From: Henricia sp. BOLD:AAB3569
Lineage: Eukaryota > Echinodermata > Asteroidea > Spinulosida > Echinasteridae
Reading direction: 5' to 3'
Length of the DNA: 64,000 nucleotides
NCBI GenBank assembly: GCA_037783545.1
Contig: JBBELK010000096.1
Location: 248,001 to 312,000, forward strand
The position numbers and the translations under genes were made by a program. The notes beneath the pieces were generated by a model. That model made no database searches. It worked only from the letters and a program-made list of their open reading frames with translations, and was not told the DNA's origin. This document shows positions 11,911 through 23,599 of this stretch, piece by piece (the stretch's first letter is position 1; the number at the start of each line of letters is the position of its first letter).

Positions 11911-13300
11911 TTAATAATGGGCCCCCCGAATAAAAGCAGACATTTCCATGTCATTAAGTCTGGCCTTGAAAATATCTACAGAAGAAGCCTGGCGTACAGT
12001 CGCCGGTAGAAGATTCCATTCTGCAATTGTTCTTGGCAGAAATGAATATTTATAACAATCCTTCTTTGTTGCTTGGTGAAGTAAGGATGTAGCAGTTGTC
12101 TTTCTTGTTTGAATTCCGTCTGTGGTTGGTATCGTTTGGTAAGAATCAGTGTCTATGGCAACATAATGATGGATAGATTTATACAGTAGTGTCAACCTTG
12201 AAGAAGCCCGTCGGGTCTCAAGAGGTTTCCATCCCAATTCTGAAGTCATGGATGACACACTGCTGGTTCTCCTATAATCCCCACAAACAAACCTAGCGGC
12301 TCTGCGCTGCACTGCCTCAAGTTTGGATTTGTGGTCTTGCCTATAAAGCCCAATTCATACTCGCTCGGCGACCTACGTGCGGAACGGAAATTTTGTCCGC
12401 CGAGTAGGGTCAAACGAGTTCAACAGTGCGCGGTCAGTATTAACTCTGCAGCGACTACACTCGGCGAAAGTGCGGCGAGTATGCGGCGAGTGAGTTCGGC
12501 GGAGAAGTATGAATCTAGCTTAAGGGTCCCACACAGAAGCGCAGTAATCTAGCTTCGGACGAACTAGGGTTTTGTAGGCCGTTTCCTTTACTTTCCGGGA
12601 GCAGCTGTAAAGGTTTCTCCGCAGGAGACCAAGTACCTTGTTTGCATTTGATGCAGTGATGTTTACATGGTCTGCCCAACTCAGCTTGTTGGTTAATTGA
12701 ATGCCCAGATAGGAATGACTTGTAACAGAGTGTAGTGGTTTGCCATTACTGTTGTAATAAGTTTCTAATGGTTTCCGTTTGAGTGATATGCATGACATGA
12801 CATTTGTCAATGTTAAATTTCATTTGCCATTGGGCTTCCCAATTACACAAAGTGTTTACGTCATTCTGTAGTGCCTTACTGTCGTCACTCGACTTTATCT
12901 CACGATAAAGTATACAGTCGTCTGCCAAAAGCCGCACATGGGAGCTGATACCTTGAGGTAGATCATTGACGTACAGAACAAATAGCAAGGGTCCCAAGAC
13001 TGTGCCTTGTGGGACACCAGACTCGACAGCTATAGAGGAGGACGAGACGCCCTCAAGCACGACACGCTGTGATCTCTTAGTGAGAAAGTTGGTGAACCAG
13101 TTGTGTAATGGGCCTGTAATACCAAAGTGTTGCAGTTTCAGTAGAAGTCTCTGATGAGGCACAGTATCAAATGCCTTACTAAAATCTGTTATTATGACAT
13201 CAGCTTGGCCTTGAAGATCTAAAGTTTTTGCGAGGTCGTTAACTGTCAGTGCGAGTTGTGTCTCGCAGGACCGTCCCTTCCTGAAACCATATGTTGCTTA
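11911..13300 (-). pseudogene. Antisense LINE reverse transcriptase, 5' truncated
   Basis: Read on the minus strand from 13300: the catalytic block VIITDFSKAFDTVPHQRLLL, RSQRVVLEG, SGVPQGTVLGPLLFVLYVND, RLLADDCILYREIK and MKFNIDKCHVMHI. After a frameshift near 12790 come YLGIQLTNKLSWADH and KLDYCASVWDP. It is interrupted at 12520-12347 by a MITE and resumes VQRRAARFVCGDYRR.., ending FLPRTIAEWNLLP near 11960. CR1/L2/Jockey-type, a different subfamily from the LINE at 488-4993 but close to the fragment at 29905-30240. Confidence 0.92.
12347..12520. mobile_element. 174-bp Harbinger-like MITE, copy 1
   Basis: Ends AGCCCAATTCATACT and AAGTATGAATCTAGCT, flanked by TAA on both sides (12344-12346 and 12521-12523). 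The interrupted LINE frame is restored if the element and one TAA are removed, which fixes the boundaries. A 3-bp TWA duplication is typical of the PIF/Harbinger superfamily. Apparently identical to 30502-30675. Confidence 0.88.
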
Positions 13301-13931
13301 AGTAATCAATTATTTGTCGTTTTTTTCTATAAATACGGCGAAACCACATGAACGCTCCGCCATGTCTGCGGCTGCCATCTTGCAAAAATGTCACTACATT
13401 TGCGCGCATCAAAGTACGTGCATGGCGCGAATTCTGCTGATCAACTCAGCACTGCACCTAAACTGGTATAAATACATACGCTGTGCGCATGACGTTCCGT
13501 GACGTAAGCTACCATATTTGGTCATCCGTCGACGTTGAGGGCAGCGTAGGAATCTACGCAGTCTCGAGTATACCAACCCGTCGGGTGGACGTGTGTGTGA
13601 TCGCTCGGGATAATTAATGGTTTTGAATTATCATCCAATTAGCTGATATATTTCGAGGAAAATGAAAGTGCAGCAGTGTGTTACCTATAGCGTCGAGTTT
13701 GGGATGTTTTGTAAGGCGAAATCAGGTAACCAGAGTAATTTAGAGGCATTTAAACAATTGAGAGGTGTGGGCAGCACCGCGCACCAGTATCATATTACGG
13801 CAGCTTCAAGCAATCGTCGTTACCGCACGCACGGTGGGATAGAGCCTATACGTTGTGCACATAGTCAAATTGGCTCTTTCTCAACAATGGTAGAGCGCGC
13901 TCCAGTAATTCCTTTTGAATTTTCGCGCGCC
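13301..13931. other. Unassigned interval with a shared 54-bp word
   Basis: No supported gene. 13523-13576 is identical to 25166-25219 and contains the hairpin GCGTAG-GAAT-CTACGC. Confidence 0.6.
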
Positions 13932-13935
13932 TTAA

Positions 13936-14662
13936 AGGGGCTATGTCACGGTTTGCGCATGCGCCAAATCCTTTCATATTTTGACACACGTGCCGGCTCA
14001 GATGAATGTAGTGCAATTTCGTTACACAACGCCATTGGTGCGTGTGCTAAAGTTGTGTACATCGTGTACTTGGCACGTCCCGCATGGGCAGTGTGTTTGT
14101 TCATGAGTGTTTACAATACGCAGAATTCAACTACATTGTGCATCGTGTGCGCGCATTTGTTCGATTTGGCATCGCGCGCGCGCGATTGCTCGATCAAAAC
14201 AAAATCGTACATCGGTGGCGGTCACTGTGTCTTTCCAAGGACAGAAGGTATGCTGTAAAATTGCTGTCAGGACCAAATAAGCATGTCAGTTTTGATGGAA
14301 AACAAGGTTAAGTAAATTACTGTATTCAACCATGTCATTCATATCATTCGATGCCGTTTCTGTCATGTTCTGTCGAGTTTATTGATGGGATGAAAAAACT
14401 CCTATTAACGACGGCCGCACACACGGTGATGTCGATGTTTGGCGGCTTAAAAATACGGCAAACAGTGCGATTCCAAGTAAAAAGTAATGCATCAGGACAT
14501 CCTGGACGTTGACAAGTACACCACTGCAAAAATTACTAAAGAATTATAATAAGGGATGGCAAAGATTGAATAGGATATGCGGAACCTGGCGACAAAACTT
14601 GAAAGGGTTCGCCACACTTTTTCGAGTTTTGCAGCGCATGCGCAAACCGTGACATGGCCCCT
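13936..14662. mobile_element. TTAA MITE, family A copy 1
   Basis: Inverted ends AGGGGCTATGTCACGGTTTG and CAAACCGTGACATGGCCCCT, flanked by TTAA (13932-13935) and TTGA (14663-14666). About 727 bp. The open frames within are transposon sequence, shared with 52240-52979. A TTAA target is used by the piggyBac and Kolobok superfamilies. Confidence 0.88.
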
Positions 14663-14666
14663 TTGA

Positions 14667-15300
14667 GCAATGCACCTCTCATTGGGCTTGCGTGTGTATT
14701 ATAGGCTATACTATAGTGCCAATGCGGTGTGCGGGTTATGCTGCTTCGTCGTGTTTTATGTACCGGACAAGTTTCCAACTACATGTACTCGTTTGCTGAA
14801 TATGCTGAAGATGGACATGATTAACGCCTTAGTTGAGGTACGAATTGCTTAAATGCTTTATATGTCATAAGATATTATTCAGTTTTGGTAAAACATCTGT
14901 CAGGCCCATAAATATGGCGAATTAAGCCTAGTAGCCTCAGGCTCGTATTTTGTAGGTATCACCCGTGTGGCGATGGGGGCCCAACCATTCGACAGGTATA
15001 CAAGGTATACAGCCAAATATTTTGTACGTATACAAATGCATACGACTCTTTAATTAAGTTTGGGCTACTAAGCCCACCATGCACAAGTACACATTATAAC
15101 AAATAAATAAAAAAAAACAATCACGATATATATATTTATAAACGGTGCTTTTCTCCGCCTTTTCATGGAGCCAGGCGGCCAAGGTACAGCATGGGTCTGC
15201 GTGATCGTAGACTACGTGGATCGGAGAAGGCATGGGCAGGTGGAAATGTTTTCGATAATAGGCGTTTACACAAACAGTTTCTGAAATTTCAATTTCCTTT
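14667..15300. other. Unassigned interval
   Basis: No supported gene or repeat structure; contains short TATA and GTATAC-rich words. Confidence 0.4.
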
Positions 15301-15305
15301 GTTGC

Positions 15306-15549
15306 TTTTTTCGTGCTCCCTATAGGAAAAAGCGGATGCCTACCAGGCCATAGACAACTCAGCAAGCGCCTTAATTATAGGCCTGTGCGGCACTTTTAAG
15401 ATTTCATCTAAGTGCTTTAAGGAGCTCGCCAAGGATGGTTGGGAAGACATCGACCAATTGCAAGGTCTGGAAGACCGCTGGAGAATTTGTTCGCCTTGGC
15501 GTCCATTGGAGGACAACGCCGAAATCTGGAGCGAATGCTCCAACGGGTA
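15306..15549 (+). other. Orphan exon-like open segment
   Basis: After a good pyrimidine-rich acceptor (TTTTTTCGTGCTCCCTATAG) an open segment encodes EKADAYQAIDNSASALIIG and then LAKDGWEDIDQLQ, ending ECSNG at a TAA. An internal GGTAAA could be a donor. Family not recognised. It could be a fragment of the DIRS-like element's first ORF, of another mobile element, or a lone exon of an unknown gene. Confidence 0.25.
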
Positions 15550-15639
15550 AACAATTAAGGCTCAGTGTGCAATTCTAGCATGTTAATAAACAGGGCACGC
15601 CCTTGAATCATGGGAATTAAAATACTAGTTTGGCAGGTT

Positions 15640-16994
15640 CGTTAGATGATAGAGGGCGGGCCTCTTTCAAGATCCGTAGTTCGGAAAGTGCCCTCACAAT
15701 TCTTGTTTTGTTATTGCTCGAGCATGTATAGCGAGCGCAATATAGCAATAAAAAAGGAGTCAGCCTAGCATTTGGGAAATCTGGTTCTGGCCTTTTGTTT
15801 TAAGGTACCTGTGTTAGCGCCCTCATAGGTAATGGAACAGGCCCTAAGTGGCAAGTGAATGGACTCTTGCTTACTAAATTTATGAAGTGGAGGACGGGCC
15901 CCCAAACGCGCAGTTTCAGCGCATCTTTTGTTAGGCAATTTACGAAGCACGGGTTGGGCTTCCGAGTATCAAGGCCTAGATCGTGTTTCTATGGACCAGG
16001 ACTGGTCCCCGAGTACATGTGGGCTATTTCACAATGGGTGGTCATTTGAGTAAATTACAGTATAACCCATCCTAGATAACTTTATCAGTGCAAATACATG
16101 TTATGAGTGATTTTATATGATGGGTAATATGACGGACAAGCTACAGAACTATTTTTACATAATTATACGAGTTATTCGTTTTGAATTTCTCTATTTGCAT
16201 GCACTTTTAACACCATTTTGGAGTCTCATTTCAAGTTTTACATTAGTTTAAGTGGAATCATTTGTTGATGATGCATTATTGTGGTGAATTTGGTGATCGA
16301 TCATGGATATATAGTGTTCAACAATATTGTGAAACTTGGGTTGGTGTAATTCGGTCGAAAAATGTTAATTTTATAAACCTTTCAAAATAAAGTGAATTTC
16401 TCGTTAAATAAAATATGGTAATGTCTCTCCAGGAAAGGTATTCCACACAATGGAATAGTTTGGAGACATGTACTCACAAAGATGTTTGTATAATCTACAT
16501 GACGCATTTGATGGAGTAAATATGACAATTGAGAGATTTGAGTAAATTTTATCAAGATCATATTCAGGGTTGTGGAAAATCCGTTAAACATTTGTCCTCT
16601 CCAGGACAGCAGTTAATCGTAATATAACATGTCAACCATGATTGAAATATTTTATTTTACGTTTGTAAAATTGGCAGTACCATTCCTTCTAACAGAACAT
16701 TGCATGGCATTACCATTTCAACATTTAGTCTGGCCATTATATTGTGATATTCTGTGTTTAGCAAAATGTCCTCTCCAGACAACCAATTACCAGACAATCA
16801 TTATTTCATTGGAAAAAATAAACATGTTAATCATAATGCCACGCTCTGATATTTTATGAATTATTAGTATACATCCTGAAGTTTTTAGATCAACAGAGTT
16901 TTTGTGAGTTGGACAAGTTTGAAATTTTACCCCGATTTGCCAGTGAGACTGAAAGTGTACACTTATTGTGAAATAGCCCATGTCTTAATTTCCA
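15640..16994. repeat. Outlying, strongly decayed units of the 48-bp satellite
   Basis: Isolated matches to the core AGAGGACGGGCCTCT occur near 15650 (GAGGGCGGGCCTC) and 15890 (GGAGGACGGGCCC), separated by unrelated AT-rich sequence. They look like the oldest edge of the array that follows. Confidence 0.55.
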
Positions 16995-18253
16995 GTTCCT
17001 TCGAGGAGGCAGAGGATGGGCCTCTGAATGCTATGTTGTTGTTCGTGAGCACGTCCATTAGACTGAATGATAGATATGTGTCGCCATTAGGCAGCAAGTA
17101 TAGGTGCACTGTGAGTTTGGCTTAACAATACTTAAAGTTTCGTCATAACCCCAGTCAGAATCTGTATAGGCCGAGGACGGGCCTCTAAAGGGGCAAGTTC
17201 AAAGTACCCATAGTTTACATGTGTACTTACCAGAGGTCGGGCCTCTGAATACTAAGTGGTAATACATATTCCACATGTACTCTGTACTAGACAGAGGACG
17301 GACCTCTGAATGCCAAGTAAATATTACTCCCAATGCCAAGTTTAATATGCTCCTAGCTTGCATGTGTACTAGGCAGAGGAGGGCCTCTAAATGCCAAGTT
17401 GAAATATGCCAAGTTCTGATGTGACTATTTTTGCATGTGTACTCTTTACTAGACAGCCGGCCTCTGAATTAGCGTATCCCTATTTGCATGTCTGTTATAG
17501 AGAGGACGGGCCTATGAAAGGGAAGTTAATATGCGCTCTTATTTGGTATGGGTACATAAGGCCTAGGGCGTGTACATGGGCAGAGAACGGGTCTCTGAAT
17601 TCAAAATTTCAATAAAAATCAATTTTATGAATGCCAAATTTTAATGTGCCCATGTTTTCTATGTGTATAGATACAGGTACTAGACACAGGACGGGTCCCT
17701 GTATGTCAAGTGTAATATACCCATAAATGGCGTGTGTGCTAGACAGAGGACGGGCCTCGGGACGCCAAGCTTAATGAGCATTTATATTGCAGGTGCGATA
17801 CACAGAGGGCGGGCCTCTGTATTAATGTACCCTTGATTTGCATGTGTACTCTGTACCAGGCTGAGGGCGTGCCTCTGAATGCCAGGCTTATGGTACATGT
17901 GCAATGTAACCATATTTGCGTATACACCGTATGTACTCTGTACTCTGCAGAGGACGGGCCGCCTCTGAATACCAGGTTTATTGTACAATGTACAATGTAA
18001 CTCTATTTTGCATATACACCGTATGTACTAGGCAGAGGACGGGCCTCTGAGTGCCATGTTTATGGTGCAATGTACTTCTATTTCGTATATATGTACTCTG
18101 TGCTAGGCAGAGGACGGGCCTCTGTATGCCATGTTTATGGTACAATGTACTTCTTTTTCGCAGATATGTACTCTGTGCTAGGCAGAGGACGGGCCTCTGA
18201 AGGCCATGTTCATGGTACAAATGTACTTATATTTCGCATATATGTGCTCTGTA
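16995..18253. repeat. Divergent zone of the 48-bp satellite
   Basis: About 16 degenerate units with cores such as GAGGATGGGCCTCTGAATGC, spaced irregularly at about 55-160 bp, most often 55-90 bp. Spacing becomes regular and identity rises from left to right. Many units end TTTGCATGTGTACTCTGTAC. Confidence 0.85.
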
Positions 18254-20575
18254 CTAATTGGCAGAGGACGGGCCTCTGAATGCTATGTTTATGGTACAAA
18301 TGTACTTGGCAGAGGACGGGCCTCTGAATGCTATGTTTATGGTGCAATGTACTTGGCAGAGGACGGGCCTCTGAATGCTATGTTTATGGTACAAATGTAC
18401 TTGGCAGAGGACGGGCCTCTGAATGCTATGTTTATGGTACAAATGTACTTGGCAGAGGACGGGCCTCTGAATGCTATGTTTATGGTACAAATGTACTTGG
18501 CAGAGGACGGGCCTCTGAATGCTATGTTTATGGTACAAATGTACTTGGCAGAGGACGGGCCTCTGAATGCTATGTTTATGGTGCAATGTACTTGGCAGAG
18601 GACGGGCCTCTGAATGCTATGTTTATGGTACAAATGTACTTGGCAGAGGACGGGCCTCTGAACGCTACGTTTATGGTACAAATGTACTTGGCAGAGGACG
18701 GGCCTCTGAATGCTATGTTTATGGTACAAATGTACTTGGCAGAGGACGGGCCTCTGAATGCTATGTTTATGGTACAAATGTACTTGGCAGAGGACGGGCC
18801 TCTGAATGCTATGTTTATGGTGCAATGTACTTGGCAGAGGACGGGCCTCTGAATGCTATGTTTATGGTACAAATGTACTTGGCAGAGGACGGGCCTCTGA
18901 ATGCTACGTTTATGGTACAAATGTACTTGGCAGAGGACGGGCCTCTGAATGCTATGTTTATGGTACAAATGTACTTGGCAGAGGACGGGCCTCTGAATGC
19001 TATGTTTATGATGCAATGTACTTGGCAGAGGACGGGCCTCTGAATGCTATGTTTATGGTACAAATGTACTTGGCAGAGGACGGGCCTCTGAATGCTATGT
19101 TTATGGTGCAATGTACTTCTATTTCGCATATATGTACTCTGTACTAGGCAGAGGACGGGCCTCTGAATGCCATGTTTATGGTACAAATGTACTTGGATGC
19201 CATGTTTATGGTACAAATGTACTTCTATTTCGCATATATGTACTCTGTACTTGGCAGAGGACGGGCCTCTGAATGCCGTGTTTGTGGTACAAATGTACTT
19301 GGCAGAGGACGGGCCTCTGAATGCTATGTTTATGGTACAAATGTACTTGGCAGAGGACGGGCCTCTGAATGCTATGTTTATGGTACAAATGTACTTGGCA
19401 GAGGACGGGCCTCTGAATGCTATGTTTATGGTGCAATGTACTTGGCAGAGGACGGGCCTCTGAATGCTATGTTTATGGTACAAATGTACTTGGCAGAGGA
19501 CGGGCCTCTGAATGCTATGTTTATGGTACAAATGTACTTGGCAGAGGACGGGCCTCTGAACGCTACGTTTATGGTACAAATGTACTTGGCAGAGGACGGG
19601 CCTCTGAATGCTATGTTTATGGTACAAATGTACTTGGCAGAGGACGGGCCTCTGAATGCTATGTTTATGGTACAAATGTACTTGGCAGAGGACGGGCCTC
19701 TGAATGCTATGTTTATGGTGCAATGTACTTGGCAGAGGACGGGCCTCTGAATGCTATGTTTATGGTACAAATGTACTTGGCAGAGGACGGGCCTCTGAAT
19801 GCTACGTTTATGGTACAAATGTACTTGGCAGAGGACGGGCCTCTGAATGCTATGTTTATGGTACAAATGTACTTGGCAGAGGACGGGCCTCTGAATGCTA
19901 TGTTTATGGTACAAATGTACTTGGCAGAGGACGGGCCTCTGAATGCTATGTTTATGGTGCAATGTACTTGGCAGAGGACGGGCCTCTGAATGCTATGTTT
20001 ATGGTACAAATGTACTTGGCAGAGGACGGGCCTCTGAATGCTACGTTTATGGTACAAATGTACTTGGCAGAGGACGGGCCTCTGAATGCTATGTTTATGG
20101 TACAAATGTACTTGGCAGAGGACGGGCCTCTGAATGCTATGTTTATGGTGCAATGTACTTGGCAGAGGACGGGCCTCTGAATGCTATGTTTATGGTACAA
20201 ATGTACTTGGCAGAGGACGGGCCTCTGAATGCTATGTTTATGGTGCAATGTACTTCTATTTCGCATATATGTACTCTGTACTAGGCAGAGGACGGGCCTC
20301 TGAATGCCATGTTTATGGTACAAATGTACTTGGATGCCATGTTTATGGTACAAATGTACTTCTATTTCGCATATATGTACTCTGTACTTGGCAGAGGACG
20401 GGCCTCTGAATGCCGTGTTTGTGGTACAATGTATTTCTATTTCGCATATATGCGCTCTATACTTGGCAGAGGACGGGCCTCTGAATGCCATGTTTGGGGT
20501 ACAGTGTACTTCTATTTCGCATATATGTACTCTGTACCTGGCAGAGGGCGGGCCTCTGTATGCCATGTTGATGGG
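18254..20575. repeat. Homogeneous 48-bp satellite with higher-order structure
   Basis: The unit starts GGCAGAGGACGGGCCTCTGA, followed by ATGCTATGTTTATGGTACAA and ATGTACTT; two palindromic parts are AGAGG-ACGGG-CCTCT and GTAC-AAAT-GTAC. A 47-bp variant (GGTGCAATGTACTT) recurs every 4 to 6 units, giving higher-order periods of 191, 239 and 287 bp. A block including the CTATTTCGCATATATG spacer is duplicated at 1137 bp (18806 region to 19943 region). The unit is a multiple of 3 without stops, so several frames on both strands stay open; these are not genes. Confidence 0.95.
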
Positions 20576-20689
20576 CCTTCGCTGGCACGCTTATTTTAAT
20601 GTGGTCCAAGGGCACCTCTTTGTGCTATTTTGTGAATCCAAAAGTTCAAGTACCCCGTTCGCAAAGTTTTGCTTCAAAAATTAAAAAAC

Positions 20690-21184
20690 AAACAAACAAA
20701 CAAACCAAAAAACAAAAAAAAGGGCCGTGGTTTGTGCGTTTATGAAAGGTCGAACGGCGGGCCCCGTTAGCACGTCAACGAATTATGTGATGGTTTGTTC
20801 CATACATGCAGCCCAAGTCGGCTCTGGATGTCCACAAGCCAAGATGCCTGCAGCTGCTCAAGCGTGCATGGAGACGAGCTATGATCGCAAGGTTGTCTAC
20901 GTGATGTCTGTGTTTAGAGAATACGTGGACGAGTTCGAGCCTTTGTTTGCCGAAGATGTAAAGGAAAAACATTTGAGTACCAGTAGTATTTGAAAATGCT
21001 GGAAAGTCATCTGTGTGAGAGAGATTTTGATCAATCTTTTGATCCCAACGCTACGCACGCAGCAAAGCGGAAACTAGGCACCTCCCAGTGGGTAGTTTTC
21101 AATGGCAAACCAAGTGGCTTGCCAGTCCCTTTTACACCCACCCCGCCTGAAGTTCTCTCTGGTAGACTACAGGTAGATTTATAG
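20690..21184 (+). pseudogene. DIRS-like element, upstream (gag-side) remnant
   Basis: Two short open pieces (20727-20993 and 20990-21184), the second reading KRKLGTSQWVVFNGKPSGLP, lie directly upstream of the reverse transcriptase in the same direction. Assignment to the DIRS element rests on position; the first ORF of this group is poorly conserved. Confidence 0.4.
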
Positions 21185-21230
21185 GCGCTCGGATTCAGAG
21201 ATCCAATTATTTTGTAGCCGGCACATTAAG

Positions 21231-21960
21231 CAATGATCCTGGTGCTTTGGGACGATATCTTAGCAGAGTCACCCAATAGGGACGAAGTTCATGGTTGGCT
21301 TCATCATGGAATTAGTCTGTATGATTTTTTCCAGTCGTTTCATGGCCGATACAGGGGCAGGAATTGCTGTTTATAATTGCCCACCGAAAGGTATTTTAAA
21401 TGTGCCCATTTGTCAAGATTATGTCGCCTTTTTCATAGACACAATCACCAAGCGGTGGATAGAGGGCTCTATATACGTTGTGGATAGGGTCAAGGAAGTA
21501 CAGCCGCCGAAATGTGTGACTGCCTTGACAGTTGAACCCAAGAAGCCGCGTCTGCTTCTATCAATGAAGGGACCTAATCTTTGGCGCAAGGACACACCCT
21601 TCAGTGTAGTACCTTTAGGCAATGTTGTCATAACCAAAGGCAATTTTTTTCTCAAGTACCGACAACAGCCAGAGATACAAGCAAATCTTCTTGACCAAGG
21701 AGTCCAGAACCTTTTCCGGCTTCGAGTGGGCGGGGTTTTACTTCACTGACACCACTCTTCCCTTTGGTTTTAAAAAACAGTGCATAAGTTTACTCATCCA
21801 TTGGCTTTTGTCTTCCTGCATGGCTTAAGAACAGAGGTATACATACAGAAATCTGGATAGACGACCGTTTCATTGGTGAGTGCCATCCCAGCGATGGAGG
21901 GGCAAAGTATACGAAGGTTTAAAACACTTCAGTCGTGTTTGTTTTATTGCGGTGTAAACA
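21231..21960 (+). pseudogene. DIRS-like reverse transcriptase (frameshifted)
   Basis: Blocks typical of DIRS-group reverse transcriptase: DEVHGWLHHGISLYDFFQ, NVPICQDYVAFFIDTITKR, TALTVEPKKPRLLL and DTPFSVVPLGNV. A motif corresponding to TTLPFGFK sits near 21745-21775 after a frame change. The catalytic box reads WIDDRFIG near 21855-21878 (usual form YIDDR). At least two frameshifts plus an internal deletion between the palm motifs; not functional. Confidence 0.82.
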
Positions 21961-22760
21961 GGTCATGCATGGGGACGGTTCCTACATCAAAGCTCTAAGG
22001 GCCGTTTACGTCGTATGCTACATACAGTTAAAGCTCGGCTTGTTCAGCAACTTAAAGAAAAGTCATCGGCAGCCATCGAACAGCATGGTGCATCTCGGGT
22101 TCGGCATCTGCTCCAAACCCTATCATTTCCGATTCCTGAGCATAAAAAGGTATCATTCGCTGAGGTACGAGAGACAATTTTGCGGGAGGATAAAATGCTC
22201 TAAAAGCAGATGCAACGTTTTGTGGGCAAAGGCCAAAGTTTTGCTCTGGTGTTTCCGGCTGCATCCTTGTTTCTGAGGGAATGCTCCTCCTTCATATCTA
22301 CACTTGATGATCTCTTGCCTACGCCTCTGTCACCACAAGTGCGGGAGGAGATTCTATTTTGGAGGTTTGTCGATAGCTTCTCGCAGCGGATCCCTTGGAG
22401 ACAAGACCGCCACCTTGCTATCGCATCGCACTGTCGGCAGACGCATCTGGCTATAAATAGGGCGGTACCCTAGTCTTACCAGACGGTAGTGTAAGTTTCT
22501 GAGATTACTGGTCTGCAGACATTTTTGGCACACACGGGTATATGTTGCAAGGAGGCCCTTGACCTATATTTTGTGTGGCTCTCAGTCTTTGATTCGCTAT
22601 GGAATTTGAGGGTGGATGTGGTTGGAGATTCCAGAAATGTGGTGGATGCTTGGACTGGCCTCCGAGCTAGGTCTAAACCGCTTTCAAAAATGTTGAAGTT
22701 TAATTCGTTTTTGCCCTCTCCTTGGAGGCAAGTTTTTCGCTCAAGTTGACCTAGGTCCCA
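21961..22760 (+). pseudogene. DIRS-like RNase H region
   Basis: Pieces in three frames: IEQHGASRVRHLLQTLSF, LDDLLPTPLSPQVREEILFW, then the RNase H signature LSADASGYK near 22430-22457 followed by a stop, GTLVLPDGS, and GDSRNVVDAWTGL near 22630-22660. Order and spacing fit DIRS elements, in which RNase H follows the reverse transcriptase. Confidence 0.75.
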
Positions 22761-22957
22761 TCTGGTAGTCCCACAGGTTTTACCTTTGATTTGATGGCAC
22801 TTTCGTCAAATGTCCTGGCGCGCAGGAACGGGTCCCCACTCAAGTTCTTCCTTTCGCCTGTCAGAGGCAGGTCAAGCAGGGTTTTTTAGAATACCCGTCT
22901 TCTACGGGATATGTCCCGAATTTTTCAAGGGCTGGGGTTTGAGCTCTGGGCCTTCCA

Positions 22958-23467
22958 GTGCTACTTCCCAGGTATTGTCACCCCCGAATGGATATCGCTT
23001 ACGCTAAGCGTCACCATGTTCTCCTTGTGTCCGACTCAATGTTCAGAGGGTTCAAAGGATTCCGCTGGCCCAAGGCATTGAGCGTGCAAATGTCAGCCAA
23101 CGGAGGCACAAGAATGGCCCCGTTATGTAGACATCTGGTGGTATCTTGCAGGGCTTTTCAGCCGGAGGTGGCAGTTCTGCGCGGAGGCATAAATGATTTC
23201 AGCCGATTGACCGACCCTTCGCAGGGTGTACTTGAAGTGGTAGGGGTTTTTCGCGCTGTTGCTCAATTAACTGATCAGGGAAAAATTCCCAAGATGCATA
23301 TTTGTTCTTTCCTCAGTGTGCCAAACCAAGATGGTGGGTATCAATCGCTCAGTCGCCGTAGTCAACTCATTATTGAAAGATGTCTGTCACGAATGCTAGG
23401 CGGCAGTTTTTCTCGAACGATTACATCGTGGAGCAGGATCTTGCGGACATTGTGCACCTATCGATGA
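22958..23467 (+). pseudogene. SGNH-hydrolase-like domain of the DIRS element
   Basis: A 169-codon open stretch with VLLVSDSMFRGF (block I, GDS-like, here SDS), a middle block with NGGTRM, then AVLRGGINDFSR (block III, GxN-like) and IPKMHICSFLSVPNQDGGY. SGNH-type hydrolase domains are known in some DIRS-like elements of animals. It lies between RNase H and the recombinase. The catalytic Asp/His pair of block V is not clear, and the frame shifts near the end. Confidence 0.65.
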
Positions 23468-23571
23468 TGGGATATCTAAGCTCCAGCGCAGGCTGCGGCT
23501 GTTTTTAAGATCCGTTTCGGGCTCGCCCTCGGGAATTGCAATACAATGCTAAATTTATTCTTCAATCAGGC

Positions 23572-23595
23572 ACCCACCCCCCCCCCCCCCCCCCC
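23572..23595. repeat. C-homopolymer tract
   Basis: About 22 C's inside the decayed recombinase region. Length is likely polymorphic and error-prone in sequencing. Confidence 0.9.
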
Positions 23596-23599
23596 TTCT

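Noticed and set aside
13662..14311. 198-codon and 75-codon open frames, with relatives at 52257-52630
   Set aside because: They run through the inverted ends of a TTAA MITE and are repeated with it; no domain recognised.
18254..20575. CRISPR-like look of regularly spaced palindromic repeats
   Set aside because: Spacers are identical as well as repeats, the DNA is eukaryotic, and there are no cas genes; it is a tandem satellite.
18206..20684. Many long open frames on both strands (up to about 300 codons) of 16-residue repeats
   Set aside because: The satellite unit is 48 bp, a multiple of three without stops, so several frames on both strands stay open together. No start context, splice sites or composition argue for a protein.
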